Of a DNA stretch of 60,206 bases, positions 44,181-53,475 are shown piece after piece. The translations under genes were made by a program, and so were the position numbers. Origin of the DNA: Leptolyngbya sp. FACHB-261 (GTDB lineage Bacteria; Cyanobacteriota; Cyanobacteriia; FACHB-261); contig NZ_JACJPL010000008.1 in the NCBI RefSeq assembly GCF_014696065.1, positions 1 through 60,206 on the forward strand, written 5' to 3'. Within the stretch, counting starts at the first letter, position 1; each line of letters starts with the position of its first letter. A model generated the notes under the pieces. The model saw nothing but the letters and a program-made list of their open reading frames with translations. It searched no databases and was not told where the DNA came from.

Positions 44181-44613
44181 GTGGCTCACATAGCCTAAAT
44201 CCAGCTTGACCAATGGATTGACCAAGAGTGTGGGGCGATTAGAGCTGGGGGATTGGTTCTGTGCAGACAGAACCAACCCTTGATCGCAATCAGCTATGTA
44301 GCCCCTAAACAAAGCAGCATAAAGTGGCTACATCAATGCTGGCTATTCGTCGGTTGGTATTGGCTGCAACTAAGTTGCGCCCTTGTCACACTCTTACGCT
44401 GCCCAAGCTGCTTAAAACTCCTGCTTAGAACTCAGAGTAACTCTGTCGCTAGATCATTTCGTACAGCCAGCGCTTGAAATTAAACTAGCCAATGTTGTTT
44501 TGGCAGTCGAAAACTCTTGGAACCTATAGAGACGGCCTTGCTGCTATCGCCGCCACTACTGCTGCCTGCATCGCCTAAAATCAGTGCTATACGAACTAGG
44601 GTGAGCTGAGGCT
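44181..44613. other. Intergenic region
   Basis: No RNA, repeat or protein fragment recognised. Probably holds the promoter of the ATP-grasp ligase gene. Confidence 0.3.
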
Positions 44614-46206
44614 ATGCAAACACTGCATTTCTCCTCTTCCGAACAGGCGGAGCAATTTCGTCAGCTTCAGGCCCGATTACGAGACAGTTGGTTAGAGATT
44701 GATCAGTTTGACCGGAGTGACTACGACATTTTGGTCGTGCCTTCTCTTAGTTTGGACCAGCGAGAACTGACCAAGATTCAGGGCGTTCATTACTACGAGG
44801 AGCGACTGCTATTTTCGCTCATTCGCTTGCGCAATCCGCGAGCTCGGCTGGTTTATGTCTCCTCGCAACCGCTGCATCCTAGTATCGTTGATTACTATTT
44901 GCATTTGCTACCGGGTATTCCTTTCTCTCATGCCCGTGAGCGCTTGCTGCTGCTGTCACCTTATGATGCTTCTGATAAGCCTTTAACTCAGAAGATTTTG
45001 GAGCGTCCTCGCCTGATCGAGCGGATGCGTCAGGCTATTCGGCCCCAAAAGTCCTACATGATCTGTTTTAATTCAACGGCCTTAGAGCGCGATCTATCAG
45101 TGCAGTTAGATATTCCGCTGTTTGCTGTTGATCCAGATCTCCTTTACTGGGGTACCAAAGGTGGGAGCCGTCAGATTTTTGCGGAGTGTGATGTGCCCCA
45201 TCCCGATGGCAGCGGCACGGTTTGGAATGGCCAAGATTTAGCCGTTGCGTCGGCAGATCTCTGGGAGCGTCAGCCCTCTTTGAAGCGGATGGTAGTCAAA
45301 CTCAATGAGGGCTTTTCTGGTGAGGGAAATGCTCTATTGGATCTCAAGCCACTGCAATCAATTAACCCTCAATCTCATACAGAGCGAGCGGCTATTCTTC
45401 ACCAGCGCTTTGAGAATTTGAGTTTTCAAGCCAAGAATGAAAACTGGACCAATTTCTCCAACCGTATTCCTGAAATTGGCGCAATTGTTGAAGCCTTTGT
45501 TGAAGGAGAACAGAAGCGATCTCCCAGTGTTCAAGGCCGAATTGCACCCAGTGGGGAAGTTGAAATTGTCTCGACCCACGATCAGATTTTAGGGGGTCCT
45601 GATGGTCAAGTCTTTCTCGGTTGTACATTTCCTGCTGATGAGGCTTATCGCCTTCAATTGCAAGAAATAGGGCTGCGCATTGGTAAGAACTTAGCGGCTA
45701 AAGGGGCATTAGAGCGCTTCGCTGTCGATTTTTTGGCGATTCCTGAAGGCGATCGTTGGGATTTACAAGCAATTGAAATCAACTTGCGCAAAGGGGGGAC
45801 TACTCACCCACTGATGACGCTGCAGTTTCTGACTAATGGCCGTTATGATCTCTCAACTGGTCTGTTTTACAGCCAGCAGGGTCGCCCGAAGTACTACATG
45901 GCTTCAGACAATTTGCAGAAAGAGCGTTATCGGGGGCTACTGCCAGATGACTTGATGGATATTATGGCCCATCACCAGCTTCATTTTGATCGCTGTACTG
46001 AGACCGGTACTGTCTTTCACTTAATGGGTTGTCTGTCAGAGTTCGGTAAGCTAGGGCTCACCTGCATCGGTAATTCACCGCAACAGGCCGAAGATATTTA
46101 TAACCAGGTTGTGAATGCTTTGGATCAGGAAACCCAGGCTGCTGTTCAGCAAGCTGCTGATTCCTCATCACCGGGTATCCCAATCAGCTGGCGTAAGCAG
46201 GGCTAG
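44614..46206 (+). CDS. ATP-grasp ligase, PGM1-related peptide ligase
   Basis: 530 residues. A pre-ATP-grasp domain (residues 1-150, YDILVVPSLSLDQRELTKIQGVHYYEERLLF) is followed by an ATP-grasp fold with the ATP-binding MVVKLNEGFSGEGNALL, the motif RFAVDFLAIPEGDRWDLQAIEINLRKGGTTHP (metal ligands near EIN), and a C-terminal domain from about 430. The layout matches proteins annotated as PGM1-related after the pheganomycin peptide ligase, which forms peptide bonds using ATP. Such homologues are widespread in cyanobacteria, with unknown substrate. No peptide precursor gene is recognisable next to it. The serine hydrolase downstream is on the same strand, 274 bp away. Confidence 0.85.
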   Translation: MQTLHFSSSEQAEQFRQLQARLRDSWLEIDQFDRSDYDILVVPSLSLDQRELTKIQGVHYYEERLLFSLIRLRNPRARLVYVSSQPLHPSIVDYYLHLLPGIPFSHARERLLLLSPYDASDKPLTQKILERPRLIERMRQAIRPQKSYMICFNSTALERDLSVQLDIPLFAVDPDLLYWGTKGGSRQIFAECDVPHPDGSGTVWNGQDLAVASADLWERQPSLKRMVVKLNEGFSGEGNALLDLKPLQSINPQSHTERAAILHQRFENLSFQAKNENWTNFSNRIPEIGAIVEAFVEGEQKRSPSVQGRIAPSGEVEIVSTHDQILGGPDGQVFLGCTFPADEAYRLQLQEIGLRIGKNLAAKGALERFAVDFLAIPEGDRWDLQAIEINLRKGGTTHPLMTLQFLTNGRYDLSTGLFYSQQGRPKYYMASDNLQKERYRGLLPDDLMDIMAHHQLHFDRCTETGTVFHLMGCLSEFGKLGLTCIGNSPQQAEDIYNQVVNALDQETQAAVQQAADSSSPGIPISWRKQG

Positions 46207-46480
46207 CTTTGCTTGCACCCCTAGCCCCAAAATAAACTCCAAAACAAACCTCCAAATAAGCCCAACTCAGCCCAGAGGTAGACCGCCTTTGGGCAATTTA
46301 CCGGGTGCCCAGCCCTACTCCTAGAAACAGGAAGGGGGCAGCAGTTGGCACATTAATTGGCACAGACATTGGCATAGTCACGAAAGCTGGTCAACGGCTG
46401 CTTCTAGTTTTGGCCTGTAGCTGTAACTTTGCTTATGGCTTCAGTGGCCTTTATCCTGAGTTGGTGAGGTGTGGGTGGGT

Positions 46481-47632
46481 ATGGTGCGCAATCAGGTTTG
46501 GCAGGCTCTGGTGGTCGGGTTCAGTTTGGTCTTAAGCGCTGAGTCATTGCAGGCTTCTCGCGTGCTGGCTCAAGTTGCTCCTGCAATATCTGTAGAAGCA
46601 GGAAGACAGAGTTCAGACCAAACGGCCGCTCAGGCACGTTGGGATCGAGCAATGCAGTTGGCCAGCCAGGCTAGACAACTCCAGCAAACTACCCGTCCCT
46701 TTGTTCAAACCTGGCAACAGGAGCGCTCGTTATGGCAACAAGCACTTGCCTCATTGAGTGAGATTGAACGGACTTCTGAGTTAGCCGCACCAGCTTTGCA
46801 AAAAGCCCAGGAATATCAAGCTTACCTAGATCAGGTCACTCAACAATTAGAGACTGCACAGGCAAACTTCTTGCCGACAATTGTGCGTCGCAGTGGCCTG
46901 TCTGCTCAAACCATGATTACGATTTGCACGCTTTCAAGGGAGTGCCGTCGGTTGCGGGGTGACACTCCCCCAGCTAGTCCAGCCAGTTTGATCAAAGTGC
47001 CTGTAGCTGTGGCCTTGATGCACAAAGTTACGACTGAAAATATTGATCTCGATAGCCTCATCTATGTCAACCCAGGCAACTTTACAGAAGATGCTGCGGC
47101 CATTCGAGTGGGGCGACGTTATTCTTTACGAACGCTACTCGTGCAAATGATTGCGCGGAGCAGTAACATCGCGACTAATCAGTTGATTGACTACCTAGGA
47201 CAGGATTATATTAATCAAGTTCTACAAGAGCGCGGCTACCGTGTCACCCGCGTGAATCATAAGCTTACCGGAGCTAGCACAGTACCAATTAATCCTGGCT
47301 ACACCGTCAATCAAATCACCAGTGATGAACTCACGGAAATGATGGTTCAAATCTACAACCGGGAACATGCTGGCGATGATGTGATCGTTGACGCGCTCAG
47401 CCGTCAGTACGATCAGTGGTTGGGAATTGCTGCTTTACGAGGCTCTACCGCGCGTTGGCTGGGCGAAAAAACGGGACAAAACTCTAAAGCTCTAGGAACA
47501 ACGCTGGCTTTGGAGCTAAATGGTGAGCGTTACATCATTACCGTGATTGATAATCGCGGGGCTAGGGACCAAAACATTCGTCGCTGCATCGCGCAGATTT
47601 CAGACTACATTAGTCGCATGACGGAGTTCTAG
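46481..47632 (+). CDS. Serine hydrolase, class A beta-lactamase/penicillin-binding fold
   Basis: 383 residues from ATG 46481. A GTG at 46469 would add four residues. A signal peptide ends near ASRVLAQ (residue 31). Residues 45-130 are a helical, Gln-rich coiled-coil region not found in simple beta-lactamases. The catalytic domain has S169-L-I-K172 (SxxK), SSN in IARSSNIATNQ and KTG in GEKTGQN, the three active-site motifs of the family. It may be a wall-modifying DD-peptidase/esterase or a beta-lactamase. The E166 motif of class A lactamases is not obvious, so peptidoglycan-related activity is at least as likely. Confidence 0.85.
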   Translation: MVRNQVWQALVVGFSLVLSAESLQASRVLAQVAPAISVEAGRQSSDQTAAQARWDRAMQLASQARQLQQTTRPFVQTWQQERSLWQQALASLSEIERTSELAAPALQKAQEYQAYLDQVTQQLETAQANFLPTIVRRSGLSAQTMITICTLSRECRRLRGDTPPASPASLIKVPVAVALMHKVTTENIDLDSLIYVNPGNFTEDAAAIRVGRRYSLRTLLVQMIARSSNIATNQLIDYLGQDYINQVLQERGYRVTRVNHKLTGASTVPINPGYTVNQITSDELTEMMVQIYNREHAGDDVIVDALSRQYDQWLGIAALRGSTARWLGEKTGQNSKALGTTLALELNGERYIITVIDNRGARDQNIRRCIAQISDYISRMTEF

Positions 47633-47665
47633 CATTCCTTTGAGCCCCGCATCAAGACTTGAGGC

Positions 47666-47761
47666 TCAGCCACCCGCGGCAAAGGTGAGCATGACAATGA
47701 TTGACAGCAAAAGACCGGGGCTCAACAGCATAATTAGAGTAAAGAGTTCACTGTTTTCCAT
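47666..47761 (-). CDS. 31-residue single-helix membrane peptide
   Basis: ATG 47761 to TGA 47666. AAAAGGAT lies at ideal spacing upstream of the start. The peptide begins MENSELFTLIMLL and ends IIVMLTFAAGG: one continuous hydrophobic helix with an acidic N-terminus. Its size and form are like small subunits of cyanobacterial photosynthetic or NDH complexes, but it does not match PsbX, Psb30, PsaM, PetN or PetM as I recall them. It is convergent with the serine hydrolase gene. Confidence 0.6.
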   Translation of the reverse strand: MENSELFTLIMLLSPGLLLSIIVMLTFAAGG

Positions 47762-48195
47762 CGTTTTATCCTTTTAAAGCTAAAGTAACTGTTAAGAGCC
47801 TCGACTGATTCTCAACCCTGCTCGACGCAATCATAACAGACCTATTTTGAGGTTGCTAGGCGCTACATTGGCTAGTGGGCAACCCTCGACTGACGGCAGA
47901 TTTTAAACGCGCACAGCATGAACTGTGGGTTTTCTAGGGATCAGTTGATTGTCTAGCCGTTCATCTTTAGAAAGGTTTAAGTTACTGGGGGTTAAATAAT
48001 TTTTAGACTACTGCTTAAGCGAGGTTGGAATTGCAGGAAATAAACCGCTCAATTGGAGAGTTTTTACGCAACTTCGCCCTATTTTCGACGCCTATTCGCT
48101 TTGCCTTTGCTGATAGTTTCTAGTGGCTGCGATTAAAGGGCTGCATTATTTCAGGTAAACTAATGTAAAGCATTCTCAGTGAGCGGACTCCAGCT
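47762..48195. other. Intergenic region
   Basis: Divergent promoter region between the small membrane peptide and get3d. No RNA or repeat recognised. Confidence 0.3.
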
Positions 48196-49377
48196 ATGCG
48201 GCTGATTCTAATGACCGGCAAGGGTGGTGTGGGCAAGACCTCTGTGGCAGCCGCCACAGGTCTGCGCTGTGCTGAACTGGGGTACCGCACTCTGGTTTTA
48301 AGCACTGACCCTGCTCACTCTCTAGCAGATAGCTTCGATACTGAACTTAGCCACGACCCCCGCGAGGTCCGACCCAATCTGTGGGGGGCAGAATTGGATG
48401 CCCTAATGGAGTTGGAGAGCAACTGGGGTTCGGTCAAGCGCTACATCACCGAGGTCCTTCAAGCGCGCGGCCTTGACGGAGTGCAAGCTCAAGAATTAGC
48501 CATTCTGCCGGGGATGGACGAAATTTTCGGCTTGGTACGAGTGAAGCGCCACTACGACGAGAATGAATTTGACGTTCTGATTATCGACTCGGCACCAACG
48601 GGTACAGCCCTGCGCTTGCTGAGTTTGCCAGAGGTTTCAGGCTGGTACATGCGCCGCTTCTTTTATCCAATGCGGGGTATGGCCAAGATGTTTACGCCAG
48701 TGTTTAACCCCCTGTTCAAACAGGTGACTGGCTTCTCACTACCGCAGGGCGAGGTGATTGATGCGCCCTACGAGTTCTATGAGCAGATTGAAGCTCTGGA
48801 GCGCATTCTTACAGACAACACCTATACAACTGTTCGTCTGGTAACCAATCCTGAAAAGATGGTGATTAAGGAGTCGCTGCGGGCTCACGCCTATCTGAGC
48901 CTATATAACGTGGCGACGGATTTAGTGATTGCCAATCGAATTTTGCCTGACACGGTTCAGGATCCCTATTTTGAGCGCTGGAAAACGGCACAGCAACACT
49001 ACCGCCAGGAAATCCACGACAACTTCAGCCCTTTGCCGGTCAAAGAAGTACCCCTCTACTCGGAAGAGATGTGCGGCTTTGCAGCCCTTGAGCGTCTGAA
49101 AGATACGCTGTTTGAGGGTACAGAGGACCCCACCCAGGTTTACTACAAAGAGACAACACTCAATGTGGTCACTGAAAACGGTCAGTACCGCTTAGACCTC
49201 TACTTGCCAGGAATTCCTAAGGACCAGATTGAACTCAGCAAAACTGGAGACGAACTGAACATTCGCATTGGCAATCACCGCCGTAATCTAGTTCTGCCCC
49301 AGACTTTGGCAGCTTTGCAACCAGCCGGGGCAAAGATGGAGAACGACTACCTCAAGATCAGCTTCGCAGCTGCCTAG
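48196..49377 (+). CDS. get3d: Get3d-like ArsA/TRC40 ATPase with alpha-crystallin domain
   Basis: 393 residues. The deviant Walker A GKGGVGKT (residues 8-15), DPAHS switch I and [14 protein letters not shown] switch II are those of the ArsA/Get3 family. There is no CxxC zinc motif. From about residue 310 an Hsp20/alpha-crystallin-like domain follows ([38 protein letters not shown]), the distinctive feature of Get3d. That variant is conserved in phototrophs and is structurally distinct from tail-anchor Get3. Client proteins are not known with certainty. Monocistronic. Confidence 0.92.
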   Translation: MRLILMTGKGGVGKTSVAAATGLRCAELGYRTLVLSTDPAHSLADSFDTELSHDPREVRPNLWGAELDALMELESNWGSVKRYITEVLQARGLDGVQAQELAILPGMDEIFGLVRVKRHYDENEFDVLIIDSAPTGTALRLLSLPEVSGWYMRRFFYPMRGMAKMFTPVFNPLFKQVTGFSLPQGEVIDAPYEFYEQIEALERILTDNTYTTVRLVTNPEKMVIKESLRAHAYLSLYNVATDLVIANRILPDTVQDPYFERWKTAQQHYRQEIHDNFSPLPVKEVPLYSEEMCGFAALERLKDTLFEGTEDPTQVYYKETTLNVVTENGQYRLDLYLPGIPKDQIELSKTGDELNIRIGNHRRNLVLPQTLAALQPAGAKMENDYLKISFAAA

Positions 49378-49588
49378 GTTTCGGATATGGTGATGGGTTA
49401 AGGGCAACTATTGCAGCAAGCCTAACCGTTTGTATGCAGGGGAAGAGAGTTCTGTAGAGCATTTTTGGAAAGCATCCGGTTAGTGATCTGCTCAGAGGGG
49501 AAAGGCTCTCTATGACGGTGGCTGAGCGGTTCAGCCCAAACACCTCAAGCCACGAGTAAGCATCACCACTGAATGAAGGGAGCTCCAA

Positions 49589-50134
49589 ATGTCTAACAAC
49601 GAAATGCTCAACAGAACCATCAGTTCGGTCCGCCTGATGCGTCCTATTTCTATCCGGGGTGCTGGTTCTTGGAGCGCTATTCCTACCTCTGGTGTGAACA
49701 CCGTTCCACAAAACACACCAGTTACTGCTGAGGAAGTGCGCCGCAGAGTTGTCGTTGCCGCCAAGATGTATCTCGAAGATGATGAGACTTTTGGACGCAA
49801 CGAAACCGGCACTTTTGAGATGAAGGCAGATCGAGTGATCGGTAGCCGCCAGCCCCAAGGCGTGATGACGATGATCAGAAGTATTGGTGGAGAATTGCGG
49901 GTTGAATTGGAAATGACTGCCATCGCTTTGACTGATGGACAAATCAGCTTGCATGGTGATGTCAAGTTGTACGAAGGCACTTCTGAGCAAACCAATGACT
50001 TAGACGGCCAAACTTCGTTCGACTTGTTTGTGCCTATCAATGACTTTGTGTCTCACTCAGTCAGAGTTGCAAATACAGATGAGGGTGGAGATTTCTCTGA
50101 TATTACCCTTGCTGTGTCCAATTTCCCGGCTTAA
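49589..50134 (+). CDS. Hypothetical protein
   Basis: 181 residues from ATG 49589 (GGGAG upstream). The N-terminus is Ser/Asn/Arg-rich (SSVRLMRPISIRGAGSWSAIP). Residues 45-180 look like an all-beta domain: VVVAAKMYLEDDETFGRNETGTFEMKADRVI, LRVELEMTAIALTDGQISLHGDVKLYEG, DLFVPINDFVSHSVRV. It has no signal peptide or known motif. A strong terminator follows, so it is monocistronic and probably well expressed. Confidence 0.75.
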   Translation: MSNNEMLNRTISSVRLMRPISIRGAGSWSAIPTSGVNTVPQNTPVTAEEVRRRVVVAAKMYLEDDETFGRNETGTFEMKADRVIGSRQPQGVMTMIRSIGGELRVELEMTAIALTDGQISLHGDVKLYEGTSEQTNDLDGQTSFDLFVPINDFVSHSVRVANTDEGGDFSDITLAVSNFPA

Positions 50135-50178
50135 ACAAACAGCCTACTTAAAACAGTGATTGCGACCTAGTATCTCTT

Positions 50179-50210
50179 CCCCTCTACGCATTGTAGAGGG
50201 GATTTTTTGC
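50179..50210 (+). terminator. Rho-independent terminator
   Basis: CCCCTCTAC and GTAGAGGGG form a perfect 9-bp stem with a 5-nt loop, followed by ATTTTTTG. It is 45 bp after the stop of the hypothetical gene. This is the best canonical terminator in the window. Confidence 0.9.
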
Positions 50211-50276
50211 TTTGCTACCAGATTACGAGAGACTGGTTAGAGGAAACTCAAACTAGAGCTGCAAGGGGGAAAACCT

Positions 50277-50972
50277 ATGGACCTGAAGGGGCGATATCTA
50301 CAAATTCACCAGCGTTTTTCAGCTCTTAAAGACTTTGAACTGGAAAGTTTAGCTCAATCGCGTGAGCTATTTAATTTAGATGCTAATCCGGTCACTCCTC
50401 GCAGCTTCGAAGTTTGGACAAGCTTGGCTGGTCTGCCATTACCTCAGCCTTTAACCAGCAGATTTCAGAGAATTGTGTCCAACGTGGAGGCAATTCTGCC
50501 AGCTGGAACACGATTTTACAAAGTTCCCCCAGCTAACTATCACTGGGAGCTATTTATCATCAAGCGCCCAAATGAAATAGTGGCTGCTGACCAGCTTCTA
50601 CAGGTGGCAAAGTTGCTCCAGTCTGGGTTGCGCCAGCAGCCTTCTTTTACGCTCTCTTACCAAGGCTTTCTGATTACGGTTGACGGCACAGTTATCGTAT
50701 CGGGGTATGGCGAATTTGACTCACTGCGTCAACAACTGCGTCAACAAATTCCCTTTGCATCAAAACGGCAATCTGAGCTGGGGCATATTTCACTGGGCCG
50801 TATTCTCGATCCAGTGGGTCAGAGCTGCTTTATACAACTGAAGCAGTTGGTTGAAGAATCACAAAACCAGTTTTATGGTGAATTTAAGATTGATCAGGTA
50901 AAGTACGTTCATGAACGGCAGTGGTACATGGAAGCATGGGAACTAGTCGCCGAATTGCGACTTCAAGATTGA
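50277..50972 (+). CDS. Hypothetical protein, possible 2H-phosphoesterase-like fold
   Basis: 231 residues from ATG 50277 (AAGGGGGAAAA upstream). YHWELFIIKRP and ELGHISLGRILDP resemble the two His-containing strands of the LigT/2'-5' RNA ligase (2H) superfamily. The second has a proper HxS. The first (HWE) is degenerate, so catalysis is doubtful. The segment FLITVDGTVIVSGYGEFDSLRQQLRQQIPF between them fits the fold. No signal peptide. The call is weak. Confidence 0.45.
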   Translation: MDLKGRYLQIHQRFSALKDFELESLAQSRELFNLDANPVTPRSFEVWTSLAGLPLPQPLTSRFQRIVSNVEAILPAGTRFYKVPPANYHWELFIIKRPNEIVAADQLLQVAKLLQSGLRQQPSFTLSYQGFLITVDGTVIVSGYGEFDSLRQQLRQQIPFASKRQSELGHISLGRILDPVGQSCFIQLKQLVEESQNQFYGEFKIDQVKYVHERQWYMEAWELVAELRLQD

Positions 50973-51020
50973 CTTGCCCTATTAATTTGAGATGCCTGAA
51001 TTTCTGCATTTATCCCCCGT

Positions 51021-52538
51021 TTACCCTCCCATTTGCCGAACTAGAACGCTTTCTGATTTTTGAAGGCTTTGATGCCGTAGCAGTTCCTGGGCCAAGGCAA
51101 AGGCTTGAATCCGTAGCTCAGGAACTGCCGTCGTTTCCCAAAGATTGCCTTTTCGCAGTGGCCCCAAGGTAAACAACAGGCGAGAGGCGTTACCATTAGC
51201 ATCAATTAAAGCCCCATTTGTTGCTACATCGAGGCCTAACCCCAAAGCATCGGAACGCAACAGGCCTTGCTGACACAGGCTAGTAATCAGTGGATGATGA
51301 AACTTGCGGTAGTCACACTCAGGACCGGTGCAGTTGATCACTCGGCTCGCCCACAGCCGTATTTGCTCCCGAGTATGGCGCTTGTGAAGCACAACTTCTA
51401 CTCTCTCACAATCTTCCTGATAGCTCTGAATCCGGCCTGCGTGAAAAACTAGCTGGCCTGAGCGCAGCAGATCATTGATCTGCTTGGCAACTTGTGGAGC
51501 AATGCGATGACGATGAACTTCCCAATAGGGCCGTAGATGGCGGAGAAATCGTCGTCGCTCAACTTGAGATAAAGATTGCCAGAGTTCTTGAGTTAGGGGA
51601 CGCAGGGTGTCGATCACGGCCCGCCAATCGTGTCCCTGCATAGCTGCACCTCGCACTTCTTGACGAACTTTTTGCATTAAAGCGCTAATCGTATACGGGA
51701 AAGTAGCATCTAAGAAGCTGGGATAAGGTTCCGTCGGTCGGTGAGACTGGGGCAGCAGGCCATGGCGTGAGACTACCTGAATTAAGCCTTGGTGTCCCTG
51801 CTCCTTGAGGGAAATTGCTAAATCAATTGCGGTCAGCCCTGAACCAATCAATAAGACTGGTTCAGTAGAGTTCAACCCGGTCAAGGCATCAGCAGACCAA
51901 GCAGACCTTCGATAACGCCGACTTTTGTAGAAGGAAGGGTCCCCAACGCGTGGATCGCTAGGAGGAAAATTCCCTAGGGCCAAAACAATTTTGTCTACCT
52001 GTAGGGTCTGATTATTTCTGAGGTATAGGGTTGCTCCCCCCATTGCTGCCGATGGCCCTTTAACGGTTGTGGGATGGATCGCAATGGCCTCGTTTGTAAG
52101 CCGTTCTAATTGCACATGGTTTGACGCAGATGCTTCAGCCTCTCCCAAAATCTCCTCAATGTAATCCCCATAAAGTTTACGAGGTACAAAGGCCTCTGGT
52201 CCTGCGCTCCAGCCTGGATTGAGCTCATCTGTACAGCCTTCTTTTTGGAGTCTTTGCAGCCAATTCAGAAAGTGATCAGGATGATCTGGAAAAGCGCTGA
52301 TCTTGCCGGCTGGAACATTGAGTAAGTGAGCCGAACAGCGAGTTTTGTACGCCACTCCTCGACCTAGCTGAGTCTGCCGCTCAATCAGCTTGATGTTTAG
52401 AGGACGGGTTGCTCTATGCAGCAGATGAGCTGCAACCATGCAGCCGCTGAAGCCGCCACCAATAATAGCGATAGTCGTAGGAGTATCTTTCAACATAAAG
52501 CTCAGCCTGCGATTTTGTAGAGCAATTTGATCGCTCAC
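51021..52538 (-). CDS. FAD/NAD(P)-binding protein
   Basis: 505 residues. The first dinucleotide-binding Rossmann motif is IAIIGGGFSGCMVAAHLL, with the start of the fold near residue 22, then IKLIERQTQLGRGVAYKT. A second motif, VLLIGSGLTAIDLAISL, lies at about 222-238. VINCTGPECDY and a late ALGLGLDVATNGALID are typical of this FAD/NAD(P)-binding family (PF13454-like). It is likely a flavin-dependent oxidoreductase of unknown substrate. Start ATG 52538 or 52496 (MLKDTPTTIAIIGGG, closer to the fold). Divergent from the carbonic anhydrase gene, with a 300-bp promoter region between. Confidence 0.88.
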   Translation of the reverse strand: MSDQIALQNRRLSFMLKDTPTTIAIIGGGFSGCMVAAHLLHRATRPLNIKLIERQTQLGRGVAYKTRCSAHLLNVPAGKISAFPDHPDHFLNWLQRLQKEGCTDELNPGWSAGPEAFVPRKLYGDYIEEILGEAEASASNHVQLERLTNEAIAIHPTTVKGPSAAMGGATLYLRNNQTLQVDKIVLALGNFPPSDPRVGDPSFYKSRRYRRSAWSADALTGLNSTEPVLLIGSGLTAIDLAISLKEQGHQGLIQVVSRHGLLPQSHRPTEPYPSFLDATFPYTISALMQKVRQEVRGAAMQGHDWRAVIDTLRPLTQELWQSLSQVERRRFLRHLRPYWEVHRHRIAPQVAKQINDLLRSGQLVFHAGRIQSYQEDCERVEVVLHKRHTREQIRLWASRVINCTGPECDYRKFHHPLITSLCQQGLLRSDALGLGLDVATNGALIDANGNASRLLFTLGPLRKGNLWETTAVPELRIQAFALAQELLRHQSLQKSESVLVRQMGG

Positions 52539-52838
52539 TAAATTAATAGGTACGCTAGCAGTTTCTATGCAGAGCTTTTTGCAGTAATTTTTACTTTTGA
52601 GCTGCCTAAATTGCTACTTTTGCCTCCGCATTTATTAACTCTCCATAAACGGATAGTAAGGGGACATTGCCCAGACTTGAGGCTCCTGCCCTGAAACAAG
52701 CTTGCTTTACAAGAATTGCTGTGCAACAATCTTGTCTTGATAGATTAGTACGGTATTCCGACCGATTTATCGCAGATATCTCTAAGGACCTGCTTTAGAG
52801 CACTATCGCTCACTCTCAAAAGCGCTGGAGACCAAAAC

Positions 52839-53426
52839 ATGGGCAAGACTCTAGAGGAAGTTTTAACTGCTAACGCTGCTTATGCTGAGAACTTTGGGAA
52901 TAAAGCGGATCTACCCATGTCCCCTGGTCGCCGGTTTACAATTCTGACTTGTATGGATGCACGTCTCGATCCCGCGAAGCTAGCAGGGCTGGCTGAAGGA
53001 GATGCGCATGTGATCCGTAATGCGGGTGGTCGTGCCAGTGATGACGCAATCCGTTCCTTAGTCATCTCTTACAAATTATTAGGAACTCGTGAATGGTTTG
53101 TCATTCACCACACCAATTGTGGAATGGAAACCTTCTCTGATGAAACTATTCGCAGACTGTTGGCCAGTAGTTTAGAGACTGCTGTGCTGGGCGAGCAGGG
53201 TTGGCACGATCAAGGGGAAGGGCCTGGTTCGATTGAGGGTGAGTTTGTAGATTGGTTGACTATCCAAGACCCCAGGCAAAGTGTCTATACAGATGTTCAA
53301 CGCATTCGTTCGCACCCCTTAGTACCTGAAACTATTTCTATTTACGGCTATCTCTATGATGTTCGGACGGGTCAACTAATTGAAGTGCCAGAAGCGACAG
53401 CAATTGGCAAAGTATTGCGGGGCTAA
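52839..53426 (+). CDS. Beta-class carbonic anhydrase
   Basis: 195 residues. It interconverts CO2 and bicarbonate. The zinc site is complete: C38 with the D40/R42 dyad ([10 protein letters not shown]), H91 and C94 (HHTNCGM). [15 protein letters not shown] is the conserved active-site segment. The short length and the motif layout match the small cytoplasmic type II beta-CAs, not the carboxysomal CcaA. GGAG is upstream of ATG 52839. The sulfurtransferase gene follows 49 bp later on the same strand, so the two probably form a transcript. Confidence 0.93.
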   Translation: MGKTLEEVLTANAAYAENFGNKADLPMSPGRRFTILTCMDARLDPAKLAGLAEGDAHVIRNAGGRASDDAIRSLVISYKLLGTREWFVIHHTNCGMETFSDETIRRLLASSLETAVLGEQGWHDQGEGPGSIEGEFVDWLTIQDPRQSVYTDVQRIRSHPLVPETISIYGYLYDVRTGQLIEVPEATAIGKVLRG

Positions 53427-53475
53427 TTTTTCTGCAATTCGGATAGCTGAGTTTCCTTCTAATCAGGAGTAACTG

